Shown here in pieces: positions 34,999 through 47,125 of a DNA stretch of 64,000 nt. The position numbers were made by a program, and so were the translations under genes. Positions within the stretch are counted from its first letter, which is position 1; each line of letters begins with the position of its first letter. Under the pieces are notes generated by a model. It searched no databases. It was not told the origin of the DNA and saw nothing but the letters and a program-made list of their open reading frames with translations. The DNA is from Thereva unica (lineage: Eukaryota > Arthropoda > Insecta > Diptera > Therevidae), in assembly GCA_949987705.1 (NCBI GenBank), contig OX465281.1, forward strand, positions 82,054,543 to 82,118,542, given 5' to 3'.

Positions 34999-35177
34999 AG
35001 CATCTCTATTGTCTCAATTCCTCTTTACCCAAAACTGTTACGCTACCCCTGGCTCTCGAGCACAATCCCCATTCAATGGACAGGGCATTCATAATGGTTC
35101 GCGAGGTGTGCAGGTGCTTAAAGGAGCTCGACGCCAATAAATCCACTGGATTTGATAATATACCATCATCCTTCTAA
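34999..35177 (+). pseudogene. LINE-A fragment, linker to RT entry
   Basis: This aligns with 2392-2556 of LINE-A copy 1, from the GCATCTCT...CAATTCCTCTTTACCC block through REVCRCLKELDANKSTG-like coding to GATAATATACCA. It stops exactly where the RT domain should begin. At that point the reverse-strand LINE piece starts. The copy has no hAT insertion, so it shows the uninterrupted site. Confidence 0.75.
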
Positions 35178-36050
35178 AGTTTCTAGGATCGGTATACACT
35201 TTGTCTCTCTTGCTGCTGAGGTATTCTCTATACAAACCAAAAGATAGTGAACGAAAACTGTTATAGCAATCCTTAAATGAATTGAAACTAGCAAGCGAAA
35301 TTGGGTTGCAATTGCAAGACAAATGGTTACTACAAGCAAGAAGTACGCCACCCCACGAGCATCCGAGAGACTTGGTAGGAGGAACCGAAGAGTTCAGTAT
35401 TAAGAATGCCTTCATGGAGCCAGGTTTCATTGAATGCTATGATATCGAACCCACTATCCGTCGATGCCTGAAGGATGACATTCTGGTATTAGAGGGAAAG
35501 CGACTCAAGTTTTTTGACATCTGTGGAGCTCTCAGAGTAGAAGTGTTAGCATGAAGAGTTCGAGTACGGGTAACAAAAAGTTTGGTAAGGGTAGCAGCAG
35601 GCCAGAATCCAGGGTCTAAAAGTATCTCGGCAGTAGCAGACGGTGCAGACAAAACAAAAGGAGTAACAGGCTTGGTAGCCTTGCTGACTTTTATGCAAAA
35701 AACGATTTCAGGGTTTATAGATTTCATCTTTAATTATTCACGGATGCTCTTCGTCTTTGTTTCGGGAGAGAATCGAGAGATGAAGATATTTACAGGTTTC
35801 GGTATCGTTACCAGAGGGACAGATCCTCAAAAGGATCTGAGACTTCAGACCCACCATTAGAGGCGCAGAGATTAATACCGAGACTGACATAGAGGTCGAC
35901 TCTGACTCTAGAATGCGGGCCAAGGAGCTCACGGTGACACCGTCGCCAATGGCGGCTTGACGATTTCGACTATAACGTTTTTTACAAGGTGCCTTAAGAC
36001 TAGGTGCGACTGGAGGGTTGGTAATTTGAGTGAGCTTACTAGGGAAAAAA
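35178..36050 (-). pseudogene. CR1/Jockey-group LINE: endonuclease region and possible ORF1 end
   Basis: On the reverse strand near 35470-35370 the sequence encodes GFDIIAFNETWLHEGILNTE. This is the catalytic Glu block of APE-type LINE endonucleases (D-I-I-x-L-T-E-T-W-L). GVLLACSNHLSC follows, equivalent to the GGGVLIAV block. Farther on, FGLYREYLSSKRDKVYTDPR matches the linker before RT. The endonuclease C-terminus between these is deleted. To the right (about 35730-36050) the reverse strand holds Ser/Pro-rich coding that could be the end of ORF1, which I cannot confirm. Frameshifts are frequent. Confidence 0.6.
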
Positions 36051-36140
36051 GCTTTCTCGTGACGTCATTCAGGTCTTTTCTAATGAAAAAAGTGTAAAAG
36101 CTTTTCAAGATGGAGACAGAGCTTTTCCTTACGAAACTAC

Positions 36141-36526
36141 AGGCTGTATCAGATTAAAAAGGAGAAAAGCAGAATCGTCGGCAGAGAATTGGCTTACGCT
36201 ATTCACGTGATAAGAAAAGCAGCAGAGAGTTCTGCCGCAGATTTTTCATCTCAAATCCTAATTTTGCTGCTGAATTTTTTGGCGTTTCAAACATTCGTCA
36301 TTTTGCAAGTTGTTTTAAATGACAAGTGGATATTTAAGGGTGTTTTTTTATCTATTTTTATAGATATTTTAGTTATGAATTAAAAAAATGTTGTTACTCA
36401 AATATCTTGATAAAAAGTAAAAATTCTGCCGTTGCTGCTGCTTTACTTGGATCAGATCCAGCAGGCAGAGTTCTGCTTTTTCCTCTGCTTCTGCCGCTGC
36501 TCAAATAGGTGGATCTGATACAGCCT
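36141..36526. mobile_element. 386-bp MITE with TAC flanks
   Basis: The ends are the 14-bp inverted repeat AGGCTGTATCAGAT, and TAC sits directly on both sides (36138-36140 and 36527-36529). Subterminal regions hold inverted GCAGCAGAG, GGCAGAG and CTCTGC runs. A 3-bp target duplication fits PIF/Harbinger-type elements, although TAC is not their usual TWA. There is no coding apart from chance frames. Confidence 0.65.
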
Positions 36527-36529
36527 TAC

Positions 36530-37239
36530 CTTGTATTGTCGTATCATGCATATAACCATGTGAGAGTCGAGTTGATGGGTATCGTATCTTCGAAGATTCC
36601 CTAGCAGGTTAGGTTGCACATCGCTCTCCATTTCAGTCGCCCTAACATTTATATTATGTGAAAGAATAAAAATATATTTAAATAATTCCGGTGGTTTAAT
36701 CCGGATATTGCCTCCTCTTATGTCTCCCTTTCTGAATTTACTATCCATCGAAATGACCGTGCTGGTCGCTCTAGTGGTGGCGTTCCTGTGTATGTCTCTT
36801 CTGTGCTTTCCTCTAGATAGTTCAGTAAATAGGTCGAAAAAAAACCCTTCGTAATGCGAAATATACCGAACGCAATTTTTTTTTACCAAATGATTTTATA
36901 TATTTTTATGAACTTAAATTCAAAATGGTGTCATTCCCACCCTTATGCTTAACTTACAGTGTAGGGAAACGCGTTTAATTCTATATCTCAGAAATTTTAT
37001 GACAAAAATGTATATAATCTTTTTTGTAGATTTAACTTTTTTGTTCAGACTTTTTTTTGTAAGGTCAATATGTTCGGAGTTATAGTGCTTCAAATTTTAT
37101 ATATCACTTTCTTTGCACTATATTTCGTTAACGATTAACCCGCCATAAAAAATCCTTCCTAAGACTTATAGAACACACAATTATCTATAATTTTTGTTAT
37201 AATTATTTTTTACATAGGGCTAAAATTGCACGAGTTATA
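36530..37239. other. No gene recognised
   Basis: AT-rich DNA. The ATATCTCAGAAAT and GGTCAATATG blocks around 36980-37080 resemble part of the 2.1-kb element's interior (23805-23960), but only loosely. Confidence 0.3.
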
Positions 37240-39045
37240 GTGCTTTAAGTGTCGAAAAACGTGAGTTCTTTCTCTTACCGTGACTACAGCAACATCAATC
37301 CTGAGCGGATTCTAAATGCTGTTTCTTCTCAACCTTGGTATAACACCTATATCTCATTGTACGACCAAACCAATGTGTATCGCTTGTTACCCGTAGATGC
37401 AAAACTTCTTCTCGTTGCCCATGGTTTTCACGTGAGATTCGGGATTTGATAATCCAGCGCGAGTCTATGTTCCGGCGCTACCGTAGAACTAAAATTCGCA
37501 GTTACTTAATTGAGTAAAAAGTGCTTCGCAATCGCATCAACCTCAAAGTCAAAGCTGCCAAACGCGAGTTCTATGCTCGCAAGCTTAATCTTAACCTAGA
37601 TCCGAAACGACTTTGGCCTAACCTTCGCTTACTTGGTGTTCATTCTTCTGTATCTGGCCCTTTTGATGTTGATGTTGAGCTCTTCAACTCATCATTCATC
37701 CTCTCTCCCCCGAGATATGATCGTCTCTCTTTCTCTAATTCCTCCTCCTCTAACTCTGTCAGTTCTGGTAGCTTTTACTTCTGCTGTGTTGATTCTTTAG
37801 AAGTTCTTAAATCTCGACTGTCTATCGGAAAGTATCGGTTTTGATGGAATTTCTCCACGTTTTCTCAAAATCCTGTCTCCCCTAATTGCTGAATCTATCA
37901 CTCATGTTTTTAACTATTGTCTCACCGCATCTGAATTCCCTTTGCTCTGGAAAAAAGCCATTGTGATTCCTTTACCCAAAAGACGGTCCCCATCTGAAAT
38001 ATCTTATATTCGTCCAATAAGCAGCCTTCCCTTTCCCGCCAAAGCTTTTGAAAAAATTATTTTTACTCAAGTGATGAACCATCTTGAACGTAATAATTTT
38101 CTTTCGATCTATCAACTCGGCTTTCGGAAATCGCATATTTATGAGACTGCTATGTTAAGAGTTACAACTGATCTTAGGGCTGCGATTAATCAGGGTAATA
38201 TTGCATTTTTGGTTCTAATCGATTTCTCTAAGGCTTTTGATTCCGTGGTGCATCCGCTCCTGCTGTCAAAACTTAATCGACTCTATTATTTCTCTTCCTC
38301 TGCCGCGCGTCTTTTCTCCTCTCTTTTTTCTGATAGATTTCAATGTATTTGACACAATGGCAGAACTTCTTTTCTTCTGCCGGTGCGTCTGGGTGTGCCT
38401 CAAGGCTCGATACTGGGTCCTCTTCTTTCTTCCCTGTACATCAATGATCTTCCTGTTCTTTTCATATGTATGCTGAAGATCTTCAGCTGTACAATTCTTT
38501 TTCTCCTAGTGATATTGTTAATGTTCCTATTCCTGTCGTTGATTGTGTCAAGAGCCTTGGAATATTTATTAACTGTAAGCTTTCCTATTGTAATCATGCT
38601 GTCTAAGATATATGGTACCTTGCGAAAACTGTGGCTGTTCGCGGATCTGCTATCACCTTCTATCCGTGCCAAGCTTGTGAAATCCGTTTTTCTGCCGCAA
38701 TTTCTCTATGGCACCCTTGGCTATATGTCTCTTGATTCGCCCTGTCATCAACGACTCAGGGTCGCATACAATGATCGGATGTGCAAAATTCACTTCTGGG
38801 ATGTGGGCTCCTCTCTGACTTCCTTATCCCCATGCAGTCCTTGAGGTCATTTAAGCTGCTTATCCCTTTTCATCGTTCCTTGGGTGGCGTATTTTCTTTC
38901 TTCTCTCTAACTTCTTTCAAATTCTTCGCTCCTCTGTCTTAAGCTAGTTGTAGAAATTTAGGACTGTATACAATTTGTAATGTACTCTAAAAGATTGTAA
39001 TCTTGTGTACTCTGCCAAATAAATAATCATAAAATAAAAATAAAT
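37240..39045 (+). pseudogene. CR1-like LINE, 3' half of ORF2 and 3' UTR
   Basis: The 5' part encodes the endonuclease-RT linker (YRDYSNINPERILNAV, then KVKAAKREFYARKLN and LDPKRLWPNL). RT follows in several frames: IGFDGISPRFLKIL, WKKAIVIPLPKR, RPISSLPFPAKAFEKI, motif A FLVLIDFSKAFDSVVHPLLL, motif B GVPQGSILGPLL with YINDLP, and then motif C as MYAEDLQLY. The first catalytic Asp of YADD is replaced by Glu. A C-terminal block LYGTLGYMSLDSPCHQRLRV follows. After 38843 come about 200 bp of untranslated sequence ending in AATAAATA-type repeats near 39017-39050. At least three frameshifts are present. The 5' truncation is typical of LINE insertion. Confidence 0.8.
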
Positions 39046-39049
39046 AAAT

Positions 39050-40840
39050 AGATAATGTACTATTACTTTTGAAAATCTTCACTCTTTGCTAGAAGATAAA
39101 AAGTCGATCTATGTACAAAGAAAAATCTTCCGTGAACAATTATCCTTTCCTCAAGATGCAAGGTTTGAGTGTACATAAAACAAAAGTCATTTACAAATAA
39201 TGTACAACATAAACATGTACCCTAGAATTGCTGCACAACGTAGTGTCCTATTCAATTTACGCGTGTTCGATTCTTACCTTCCTGTTCAAAATTAAATTTG
39301 CACCATCCAGCAACCCGTCCATATAAAATTGGAACACTCGCAAAGGAGCTAGTCACAGGGACGAAAGGATAAGGCAGGCAGTTACTGAAGATACAATAAA
39401 CCGGTGAAAGGTAAAGGATGTTTATCCTTCTTTCATTATGAAGTGTGAATTGTAGCAAATTGCGGCAATAAAGTAATAAAACAACAAACTGTTAAGCAAA
39501 ATAAAGGAATGCATCCCTAAAGGGTTCACTGAAACAAAACAAAAAATTTAAAACTAGAGCTGCGCACGAATTCGGCCGAAATGCAAATTGCTCCTTTTTC
39601 AAACAACTTTACGACTGCAATCGTTCTGTGAAAATGGACGAACGTAAATGATAAATGATGAATGTTTAAGAAACCGAACAAGTCATTTAGGATCAACAAG
39701 GGTTATGCACATTTGAACGGGTAATTTTTACTGGCCTTAAAGGACATGGCATCCTTTAATGTATGTTGATATTGGGTTAAGGTCAAGAGAATTTTGAGAA
39801 TAATGGGACTTAGTGCCATTTATTTTATTTGTTTAAATATTTATGCACATTCCAAATATACCATTTGGAAGTAACACACGAAAAGAGAAATCGTAGCGTA
39901 CACTTAAATGTATTTTACTTTAGAAAGGCCATTTAAAAGTAGGTGAAGGTAAAGGAGTAATTTGAATAATTTGGTTAAGGATCATCCTACATCTGTACAC
40001 TGTACTTTTACACCATCAATTTGATGTCTCAGATGCATTACTATTTTTATTCTGTTTGGTAAAAATCTGGCGATATGGGTCCAACCTACGTATAAGTGCT
40101 TTTATAGGACCAAAGGGTTGACTACCATCATGGTTTTTCTTATTCGAGCGTAGGATAAATTACGTGACAATTGATTTTAGAAATTAATTATTCGCAATCG
40201 TAAAGTTACAACTGTCAAGAACTTGTTGTAAAGGGAATTAATCACGTCCGAACAAGGATAGCTGTGATTCAACAAATCAATAAAAACCATTACAGATCCT
40301 TCTTCACGACTACAAAGCTATAGGTTTCTCTTTCCGTCCGGGTTTCCCTGGATTTGTCCTAGTTTGGAGGGCGAGATTTTAAAAAGTGTCAGGGGTGACC
40401 CGATCAATTGAATGATACTCAAAAAATTAAAGCCAATCTTAGTTAAAAATGAACTCGTAATCCGCCTCCAAACAAACTTCGGTGTGGCAAAAATTCCAAA
40501 GACTAAATGTCCAACCGATTTCTTTTCACCAAAAGGTGGTATAGGAGTTAGTAAGATTTAAATAGTAATTAAACACTAAAATAAAAAAATACGAGTGTGC
40601 GTAGGACCACACTTTATAGAAGACTTTGACATTCTATATAGAAGGCTTTGCTCACACACTTATAATTATACGCTGCTGTTTGTAAGTGGAGCTCAACTAA
40701 AAGTTTCTATGCTCTAGCCAGCTGCATAGGCACAAGTGCCCAGAAACGCGTGTAGCAACAAAATGCGCGTGTCGCGAATTCTTTGTTTTACCCCCAGCGA
40801 AAAAGTGCCAAACGCGCCTAAAGAAGTTAACACTTCAATA
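39050..40840. other. No gene recognised
   Basis: Anonymous DNA without recognised repeats or coding motifs. Confidence 0.35.
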
Positions 40841-40844
40841 AAAG

Positions 40845-41215
40845 GTCAGAAATCACCCTTTGTCTACCAGTCCGTCATGTCGTTTGTCACGTCATCGGCA
40901 TGGTCTAGCAGTAGATAAGCTTAGTGCGGGGATAGGTTAAGGGTTATGAAGGTACGGAGGTATTGAAGACCGTGGTAATAAAACCTGCGTTTGAACTCTT
41001 GGATGTGGTAGGAGCTCGGAAATACTGACTGCTAGAGATTATTCCACAGTCGGGTTGTTCTATTTATAAATGATTTGCTATCATGTTGAGTGCGCGAAAG
41101 GATAGGCTGCAAGTGGTGGGAGTAGGACGATGAGCTAATATTGTGTTGCAGGTATAAGATTGTCCTGGAGGCAGGAGAACGTTAATTTCGGAGGAACAGC
41201 CAGATACTTGGTACC
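40845..41215 (-). pseudogene. LINE-A ORF2 C-terminus and 3' UTR
   Basis: This shares with 13440-13720 and 1735-1960 the blocks ATCACCCTTTGTC, CCGTCATGTCG, GAGCTCGGAAAT, GATTATTCCACAGTCGGGTT and GTTCTATTTATAAA. The reverse strand encodes the WN-x-L region in broken frames. It is oriented like most other LINE-A 3' pieces in the window. Confidence 0.6.
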
Positions 41216-42485
41216 GGCAGACCTTTGTTTTCTAGTATAAAAATGTTCAAGCTTTATTTTGATTGTAGGTTGAAACTCTTACTTGAAATTTTAAAGGTAA
41301 TTCCAAGCTCTCACTCGATAGGTCACGATACGGTCCCAAACATTTTCTGGAAAACGGACATACTGTACCGCCCAGACAGCCGACGATTTTTCTTATGGTC
41401 GCTCTGAGGAACTAACATTTCAAAAACATTTCAACCTTGTACGTTTTTGCAGCTCTTGGTATAGTAGTATATCCCCATTTTTATACTAGCAGCATCGCCA
41501 CTCTGGGTAAAAATTCTTTACGTTGCTGATTAATTTTTTCTAAAAATTTCTTGTCATTTGAGTTTTCTGATTCCTCCCTCTATTTCTTCTTCCCAATACT
41601 GGCTTTATTGCTTTGTGTATGCTAAGTTCGTTTTTTTCTTAATGGATCCTTTGTTATGTGTCTATTTAGCATGAGTTCATATGCTCTGATTTTATCCGCT
41701 TACATTATTAAGTTTATTTATTCTTAAGCTATTCTACTCGCGAAGTTGATCGAAGATGGTCGAAGTCGAGAATCTAGAGGCAATTCGATTCACTTTGTGT
41801 AACTTTACTTCGCCTCGGACGACTTTGCATCTACGGCGGTTTTTGCGCCGGAGTCAAAGGACTCGAGGTATGTGGTGTGCTAGGTGACGGCTCCTCGCGA
41901 GGTTGCGCGAGTGTGTAGTCACGTATTTCGGACCACGGTATATAGAACCAAAGTAATGTAAAAGAGACTGACATCTTTGAATACCGTAAAAATGATACCC
42001 TAGTGACGAAACAAGAACGATTTCGATTTTATTTAGAAAGGGGTAACCAACGGACTTCAGCACCAAAAAGATATTTCTCTTTTAAATTGCCTTGTTTCTG
42101 TATACCTTGTTTCGATCAACTTCGAGAAGTACTTCGCCAACGCAACTCTGCAGGTAGTGTAGTACGGGCTTTACGTCCATTACGTTCTCATATTCACTCC
42201 CAATTTGCTCTTCTTTTAATTCTGTCACATTTATTTTCCGTCTCTGTTTCCTCTTCTTGGTTTTATTTACCCTGTTTATGACTAGGCTCAACCCAATCAG
42301 AAAGGGTTTCTAGCCCTTCGCTGGTAGCCGAATATATGTATAGTTCGTCCGGTGTTTTCGTAGTTTTTGTCCGCTCTTGGCAATTTATGCGATGGCAGCC
42401 CCATCTACTATGAAAATGTTGTCTAGCATTCTTTCGTGGTCAATCATCAGCAGAGTAGGGGGAATAACATAGCATAACATGCACG
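41216..42485. other. No gene recognised
   Basis: Open frames at 42003-42281 and on the reverse strand have no family motif. Confidence 0.3.
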
Positions 42486-42489
42486 TGCA

Positions 42490-42660
42490 ACTAAGGGGTC
42501 GTCTATAAATTACATGATGCGTTTAGGGGGGGGGATGGTCGAGCTCAATCTCGCCAAATATCACGTGGGGGAGAAGGGGGTCTCGGCAAATATCACGTAA
42601 TTATTTTTTTTTTAAAGAAACAGTGTAAAATGGCAAGAAAACTGGGTTAAATTAAGTAAA
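42490..42660. repeat. GGTCGTCTATAAATTA-type dispersed repeat
   Basis: Partner of 13345-13439. The copy has a G10 run (near 42525-42535), then two TATCACGT(G/A) blocks 39 bp apart, and ends with AGAAAACTGGGTTAAATTAA, a block also near 14335. Confidence 0.5.
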
Positions 42661-42689
42661 ACATGTTTTTCCACTAAAAACCCCCATTC

Positions 42690-43060
42690 ACTTACAGGCC
42701 GCCGGTAGGCAGTGGCCTGTCAGACCAGGTCGACCGGCAAGACTAAGCTTGACTCAGTCTAACTGAGGGATGATACTTCAGGTATCCGCCTGACAGGCCG
42801 TGGCATGCAGATGAAATCAGGATTCCCTCAGACACACAAGCAAAAACGACTGCTTAGAATAGCAGGTTATTAATTCAAAAATATTCATGGCCTCAACGAA
42901 AGCTTCAAGGCGGCTCCAGTCTCACGCCATGAACACCCGCACACAAGCGCGAACGCGAGTGTGGATGGTTGTAGGCATTCTTGAACTTTAAGTACAGTAA
43001 TACTTGGCCTCAAGGCGAAAACTTTCAGGTCACGGCCTGCCGTCGATTGTTTAGCCTGCA
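42690..43060. repeat. Dispersed repeat, copy A (partner at 44205-44445)
   Basis: The block TACTTGGCCTCAAGGCGAAA, then ACTTTCAGGTCACGGCCTGC, then CGTCGA at 43004-43050 recurs at 44388-44433. TTAATTCAA, AAAAAT and CCATGGCCTCAA-type blocks precede both in the same order. Part of this copy (42905-42970) also matches 14105-14180. No coding is seen. Confidence 0.6.
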
Positions 43061-44039
43061 ACGGGTAGCCAAACGTGGGACTCGTCGAATGCTACAGAGT
43101 ACGAGCCAAGTAATACTGAACCGCGAAAAAAACCATTACAATTTAGAATTATAAGAAGGCACACGCCGAATTTTAGCGTAATGAAATGCTTGTTGGGTGA
43201 GAGCTCAAGTTTTGGTAGTTGTGTCTCCACCACAAGCGGAAAAACGAGGAGGGCAATGGAGTCCGAATTATCAGTTATCTCAAATAAAATCTTGCTCTCA
43301 ACACAGTTATGGTGTATTTCTGGAGTTGCTTTGGGTTGTAGCAGGCGATGTTGCGGAATGTGACTCAAAAGCGGGTCAACCTCTAGAATTTTTAAGTGCG
43401 GAGCTGCACCGCTTTTGTAGTGAACGAGATATTTGTTGCGAGAGGCCAGGAGCAGATCCCGGTTGAAGAACTTTCAACGACGAAGAAGATTCTTTCTTTC
43501 ACAGGTTCGAACAATATGTCCAAGCTATCCTAGTCCGTCCGGTTTTATACATGCAACAATATTCATTATCTCCTACATATCTTCAAGCTCTTCATTTGTT
43601 CTATTTCGGCATTTCTTTTGGTTAACCGCTTAGATCCAAACATTCTTCTTATGATTTTCCTTTCGAAAGTTTTGAGTTGATAGTCTGTTTGTTTAGTTAA
43701 TGTGTGAAACTAAAAACCGTATCTTAGTCAGTATCTGTCTGTGATTTAAAAATAATATGGTACGTTTCAGGTTTTTTAGACCATCGGAGCCGACTATCGT
43801 AGCGAGTGGAAACTTTTGTTTCCAATTTTAAGACCTCAACGCTCGGCAACGGCTAATTCAATTTTGGGACCTTCACGGAAATGTTCAGTATTTTCTTCGT
43901 TTTACGTTACTTTTTCATTCTGATCCGATTATTAGAAACTTGAATCGACAGTCGACGGAAAGCGAATGAAAACTGTTTCATTCATGCTTCACACTACGTG
44001 GTAAAGAAAATTTAAAATTTTTTTCGTGCTCCCTGAGCA

Positions 44040-44195
44040 TGGTAAAAATTTAACTTCACCATGGTTAACCACGGGAGTTTTTGAACGCCAAAAAGTTATG
44101 CTCGTGGTTATGTTGTAGTTAACCACAGAGTTTTTGAACGACAAAAGTTTACCATAGTTAACCATGGTTAACCATAGTAAGGTTTTTGAACGCGC
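44040..44195. repeat. Three degenerate units of GTTAACCA plus TTTTTGAACG
   Basis: GTTAACCAC/T followed within about 10 bases by TTTTTGAACG occurs at about 44071, 44118 and 44166, roughly every 48 bp. Separating blocks are CATGGTTAACCA-like and partly self-complementary (ACCATGGTTAACCATGGT-type). Function unknown. Confidence 0.5.
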
Positions 44196-44204
44196 TCCAG
44201 CTTG

Positions 44205-44445
44205 TTAATTCAAGTGCAAAAATGTCCATGGCCTCAATGGAAATATTACAAGCACAAAGCCTTTAAAATACACGGACCACCATATTTGCTGACACAGTGC
44301 AGAGAAATTAAATATATTGCCTCCGCACCAATATGTTTGTGCCTTAAGGCGGGTTCAGACTCCGTGAACGGAGGGGTGTGTGGTGATACTTGGCTTCAAG
44401 GCGAAAACTTTCAGGCCACGGCCTGCCGTCGACCTGTGTGTGAAA
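44205..44445. repeat. Dispersed repeat, copy B (partner at 42860-43060)
   Basis: It carries CATGGCCTCAATGG and TACTTGGCTTCAAGGCGAAA followed by CTTTCAGGCCACGGCCTGCC in the same order and orientation as copy A, but with a different middle. Confidence 0.55.
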
Positions 44446-44878
44446 GGGGGTCTTAAGATATGGCCAAACCCTATTTTTTAATGTGAAATAGCAAATGGAT
44501 TAATGTTACAAAACATTATAAGTTTTTCAAATATTAAAACTCAACTTCAAAAATGACATGCTTACTACAGCTGAGCGAGAATTCAGCATTGTCAGCAAGT
44601 GTTTTGTACGCGTTTTATTATAAAACACGTCAAAGCCAGCTTGTTTAAAAAAGCTCGCTTCACATAAAATATATGGGTAAAACACATGTTTTACCCCGAA
44701 ATTTGAAGAGCTTTCTAAACAATGTTTTGAGCGTCAGTGTGAACCCCATATAAGAGTGTTTTAAGTGTGGTTAAGGTGACCATTTTTTTTACATTCACGG
44801 TGGTTTTTTCATGTTTATTCAGGGAAAAACTGTTGAATTTGTGTAGTAATCGAATTAAACTTGATTTTAAAGTGATTC

Positions 44879-45031
44879 AAGAGTATTATGGGCGATATCT
44901 TAAAAATATAAGTGCAGAAAAATGTGTAGAAAAAAGTGCAAAGGTTATTAAGTTACATGAATAGTGTGGTGGTAGTCTTTTTCCTACAGAATCTGCACTT
45001 ATATTTTTAAGATTTATTCCATAATACTCTT
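44879..45031. other. Long hairpin, 40-bp stem
   Basis: Arms 44879-44918 and 44992-45031 are complementary at 36 of 40 positions. The four differences lie in one central cluster, and the loop is 73 nt. The left arm lies within a short open frame (44767-44964) that I do not recognise. It could be a local inverted duplication or a foldable transcript; nothing shows which. Confidence 0.6.
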
Positions 45032-45034
45032 GTG

Positions 45035-47125
45035 CAGCAAGAGGTGATAGAATATAATATTTTACAACCTTTTATTGCGAAAATAAACTTAAGAAATTTG
45101 CGCCTAAAATGTTCCTCTATGGAAACAAGGCACTTAATCACTAATTTCACTCATTTATTTCACCAACTAAATCACTAATAATCCTATTTCAGTAAAAACT
45201 AATAAAATATATAAATATAATATAATATAAAACTTACACCGCGCCATGTAAATGCTTGTTAAAACGTGAGAGTTTGGGCATACAACTAACAAATACACGT
45301 AGTAGCAACGGTCTTGTCTAAGCACACTTTCGTGGTTAAGTGAAGTGATGTAGCATAACCACAGCTTACCTCGTTCTCCCTACTCCACATATCGCCAAAC
45401 CTATTCTTTTCCCAGAACTACGCTCACTAATAGAGATTGATGGATTGATAGCACAAAATGTGATTCCTCAGCTTAGAACTATCTCATAAAAAATCCAGTT
45501 TAAAGCTATTCAAGCAATGATCAAGTTTTAGGTTAATTGCTTATCCTTAAGAACATAAATTTTTAATAAAATTAATTTTCAAACATAACATTCATGATAT
45601 TCATCATTTTCTTAAAATAATCTATTCTGCTACTACAGAGTCCGCCATTAATAATTCAAATATTTTTCAAACCTTAGAGGCGCACCTCCTTTAAGGGATA
45701 GTTAAATGCTCCTGTGAAATGCTTTCTCCGCCTTCACTGTTTTTGCCTCCTTTTGTCTCCTCCTTTTAATTTTACAATTTAGTTCTCTTAACCAACTGGT
45801 TACTTGTTTTGCAGAGGGTTCAAGATCACTCAGGTACAGATTATACCTTTTTCGCACATGCATCTATGCAGTTGCATTTATCATGGTTTGGGCTTGTTTG
45901 GACAATTCTCATTATAGGGGCTGTATTTTAGTTTTTTGATGTTATTTGAATTTAAAGGAACAATGCGGGTTTCATGGAATTTCAGCCGTCTTTTTAGAAT
46001 GTATGTATAGAATCACTAGGAAACATACATTTTAATTATATAGTAATAGTAAAATATGAATTTTACAACCGAAAGATAAAATGGAGTAAACGACATCTCA
46101 ATTGTAAGTTGCAACGTCTGCTAATTCTTTATAATTTCAACCTGCATAATTGCGTCAGTATGAATGCCGAATTTTTTCATGGTTTTCGTAGAGTTCTACC
46201 GTGGCTATGCTATAATAGGAAACTTGAAGGTCTTTAAGGTATGTTGGGATTGGATTGAGTTTGGAAATACATATATAAATTTGTAAATAGGTCAGTCGAA
46301 GTCAGAGGTATGTTGCGGTATTATTGAGTAGGGGCGGGTGGAGTAAAACTGCGCGTTGATGTTGGCAGTCCATTCATTTTTTGGTCTACTATCATTCCAA
46401 CTAGAGCTTGCCTTTTGGCTTTGAACTCTAGATAGTACAAAGGGATTTTCTTTTTAGCTCTATAGTAAATATTTGAAGATTTGTGGTGGTAGTTTAGTAT
46501 CGTCATAAGATATTGGGTAGAGCCTCAAATTCTTCCATTATATCACGATAAATTTTTCAATATTATTAAAATAAAGGGGAAAACGCTGGGCAGGCTTGTG
46601 GAAAATTTGTGCGGTGGTGAAGACACATTATCAAAATCTGTGGAGTTGAAATTGTTCACTCGCTTTCGTTGGGTAATCCTCTTCTCGAATACAACTCTCT
46701 CACTTACGGCGGCGCTTAGGCCACCGGGCGTGCACTGGCGTAGGAACGGGGGAGAGGACATGGCCCCCTCCTCCCCGGAACGACTTTTGTAAAGAAAATT
46801 TAACTTGAACATTTATAATATAATTTTGTGGTTTTGGTTGTGCATTCAGGGCGAAGAAAATACACTAGAAATATCATGTGATAGTTGTTAAAGTTAATTT
46901 TAAATATCAGCAGAAATATAGAGCTTATTGTGCCTCGAGCACGGATTGCTAGTGGCTCATAAATAGTCGTTGAAGTCAGGGAGAGATTCAGACAATTCAG
47001 ATCTTTGATTTCACCTTAAACTTCCCGACACTAGGATTGAAAACTGCACTTTCTGATCAGCTCAATTTTTTTTAATGAATTTCATTTCAAGGCTCACAAA
47101 TTATTTGAAATCTTTTCAAAGTTAC
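45035..47125. other. No gene recognised
   Basis: Anonymous DNA. The last part (about 47000-47125) might belong to the hAT transposase relic whose C-terminus lies at 50760, because the I-type LINE between them is an insertion. The coding link is not demonstrable. Confidence 0.3.

Noticed and set aside
35282..35554. Forward open frame of 90 codons as a gene
   Set aside because: It lies opposite the reverse-strand LINE endonuclease, whose conserved motifs are clear.
43051..43466. Overlapping open frames on both strands as a gene
   Set aside because: No motif is recognised, and the area is embedded in dispersed repeats.
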